DNA of 5,993 nucleotides, from NCBI GenBank assembly GCA_020051025.1, contig JAGVJS010000253.1, positions 1-5,993 of the forward strand. Reading direction: 5' to 3'. Positions 5,733 to 5,993 of this stretch are shown here, in pieces (the stretch's first letter is position 1; every line of letters starts with the position of its first letter). The notes beneath the pieces are model-generated. The model was not told the origin of the DNA, made no database searches, and was given only the letters and a program-made list of their open reading frames with translations. The translations under genes were made by a program, and so were the position numbers. Origin of the DNA: Sphingobium sp. (GTDB lineage Bacteria > Pseudomonadota > Alphaproteobacteria > Sphingomonadales > Sphingomonadaceae).

Positions 5733-5993
5733 TCAGTCGGCCGGCGGGGGCGGCGGGGCGTCATGGCCCGGTCCACGGTGGCCCATGGGACCGCGCATCT
5801 GGGGACGGGCCGCCTTCAGTTCGTCGGCAGTGACGAAGCCGTCCTTGTTGGTATCTGCCTTGTCGAACATGGCGAGCGGGCCGGCCATATATTCCGCCCT
5901 GGTGACGGCGCCGTCCTTGTTCGCGTCGCCGAAACCGGGACCACCGCGCATCATGCCGCCACGGCCGGGGCCGCGATGACCGCCCTTGCGCCA
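5733..5993 (-). CDS. EF-hand calcium-binding protein, C-terminal part (5' end outside window)
   Basis: The frame is open to the window edge and ends at a TGA at 5735-5733, giving 86 visible residues. Two canonical 12-residue EF-hand loops are present: DANKDGAVTRAE and DTNKDGFVTADE. Each has Asp/Asn/Asp at loop positions 1, 3 and 5, Gly at 6 and Glu at 12, so both should bind Ca2+. They are spaced as a normal pair. The flanks are Gly/Arg/His-rich (KGGHRGPGRGG before, GPMGHRGPGHD after), and the tail is PPPPPAD. The tandem ATGs at 5954-5949 are in frame, but the reading frame continues upstream with similar composition, so they are probably internal. Small EF-hand proteins of this type in alphaproteobacteria often carry a signal peptide and are periplasmic; that part is outside the window. 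The role is unknown. Confidence 0.82.
   Translation of the reverse strand, partial: WRKGGHRGPGRGGMMRGGPGFGDANKDGAVTRAEYMAGPLAMFDKADTNKDGFVTADELKAARPQMRGPMGHRGPGHDAPPPPPAD

Overview
The window is GC-rich and densely coded, and reads as a chromosomal piece from an alphaproteobacterium, most likely a sphingomonad (Sphingobium/Sphingomonas type). That assignment is an inference from the proteins, the GC-rich codon use and the style of the palindromic repeats. No rRNA or housekeeping marker is present to fix the genus.

Layout: the left part (1-3270, + strand) is the end of a flagellar gene block: the 3' end of flgK, complete flgL, a 124-bp gap with possible regulatory motifs, then motA and motB 3 bp apart. 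FlgK and FlgL are the two hook-filament junction proteins. MotA and MotB form the H+-driven stator, so this stretch joins filament attachment to motor power. A perfect 9-bp stem follows motB and probably ends the run.

The middle (3271-3534) is a 264-bp convergent intergenic region with no credible gene. It holds the post-motB hairpin, a second perfect inverted repeat, and two 24-nt REP-like palindromes in opposite orientation. These two differ only by a paired, compensatory base change. A 10-bp direct repeat brackets most of the region.

The right part (3535-5993, - strand) encodes an OmpR-family response regulator followed, with a 4-nt GTGA overlap, by an EnvZ-like membrane histidine kinase. 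Upstream of them in the same orientation lies the 3' part of a small EF-hand protein, cut by the window edge. Between the EF-hand gene and the regulator is a perfect 13-bp stem, either a terminator or a leader hairpin. The regulator and kinase surely work as a pair; whether the EF-hand protein belongs to the same circuit is open.

No wholly new system is evident. The least ordinary observations are the REP pair with its covarying stem, the strong hairpin before the two-component operon, and the EF-hand gene next to it.
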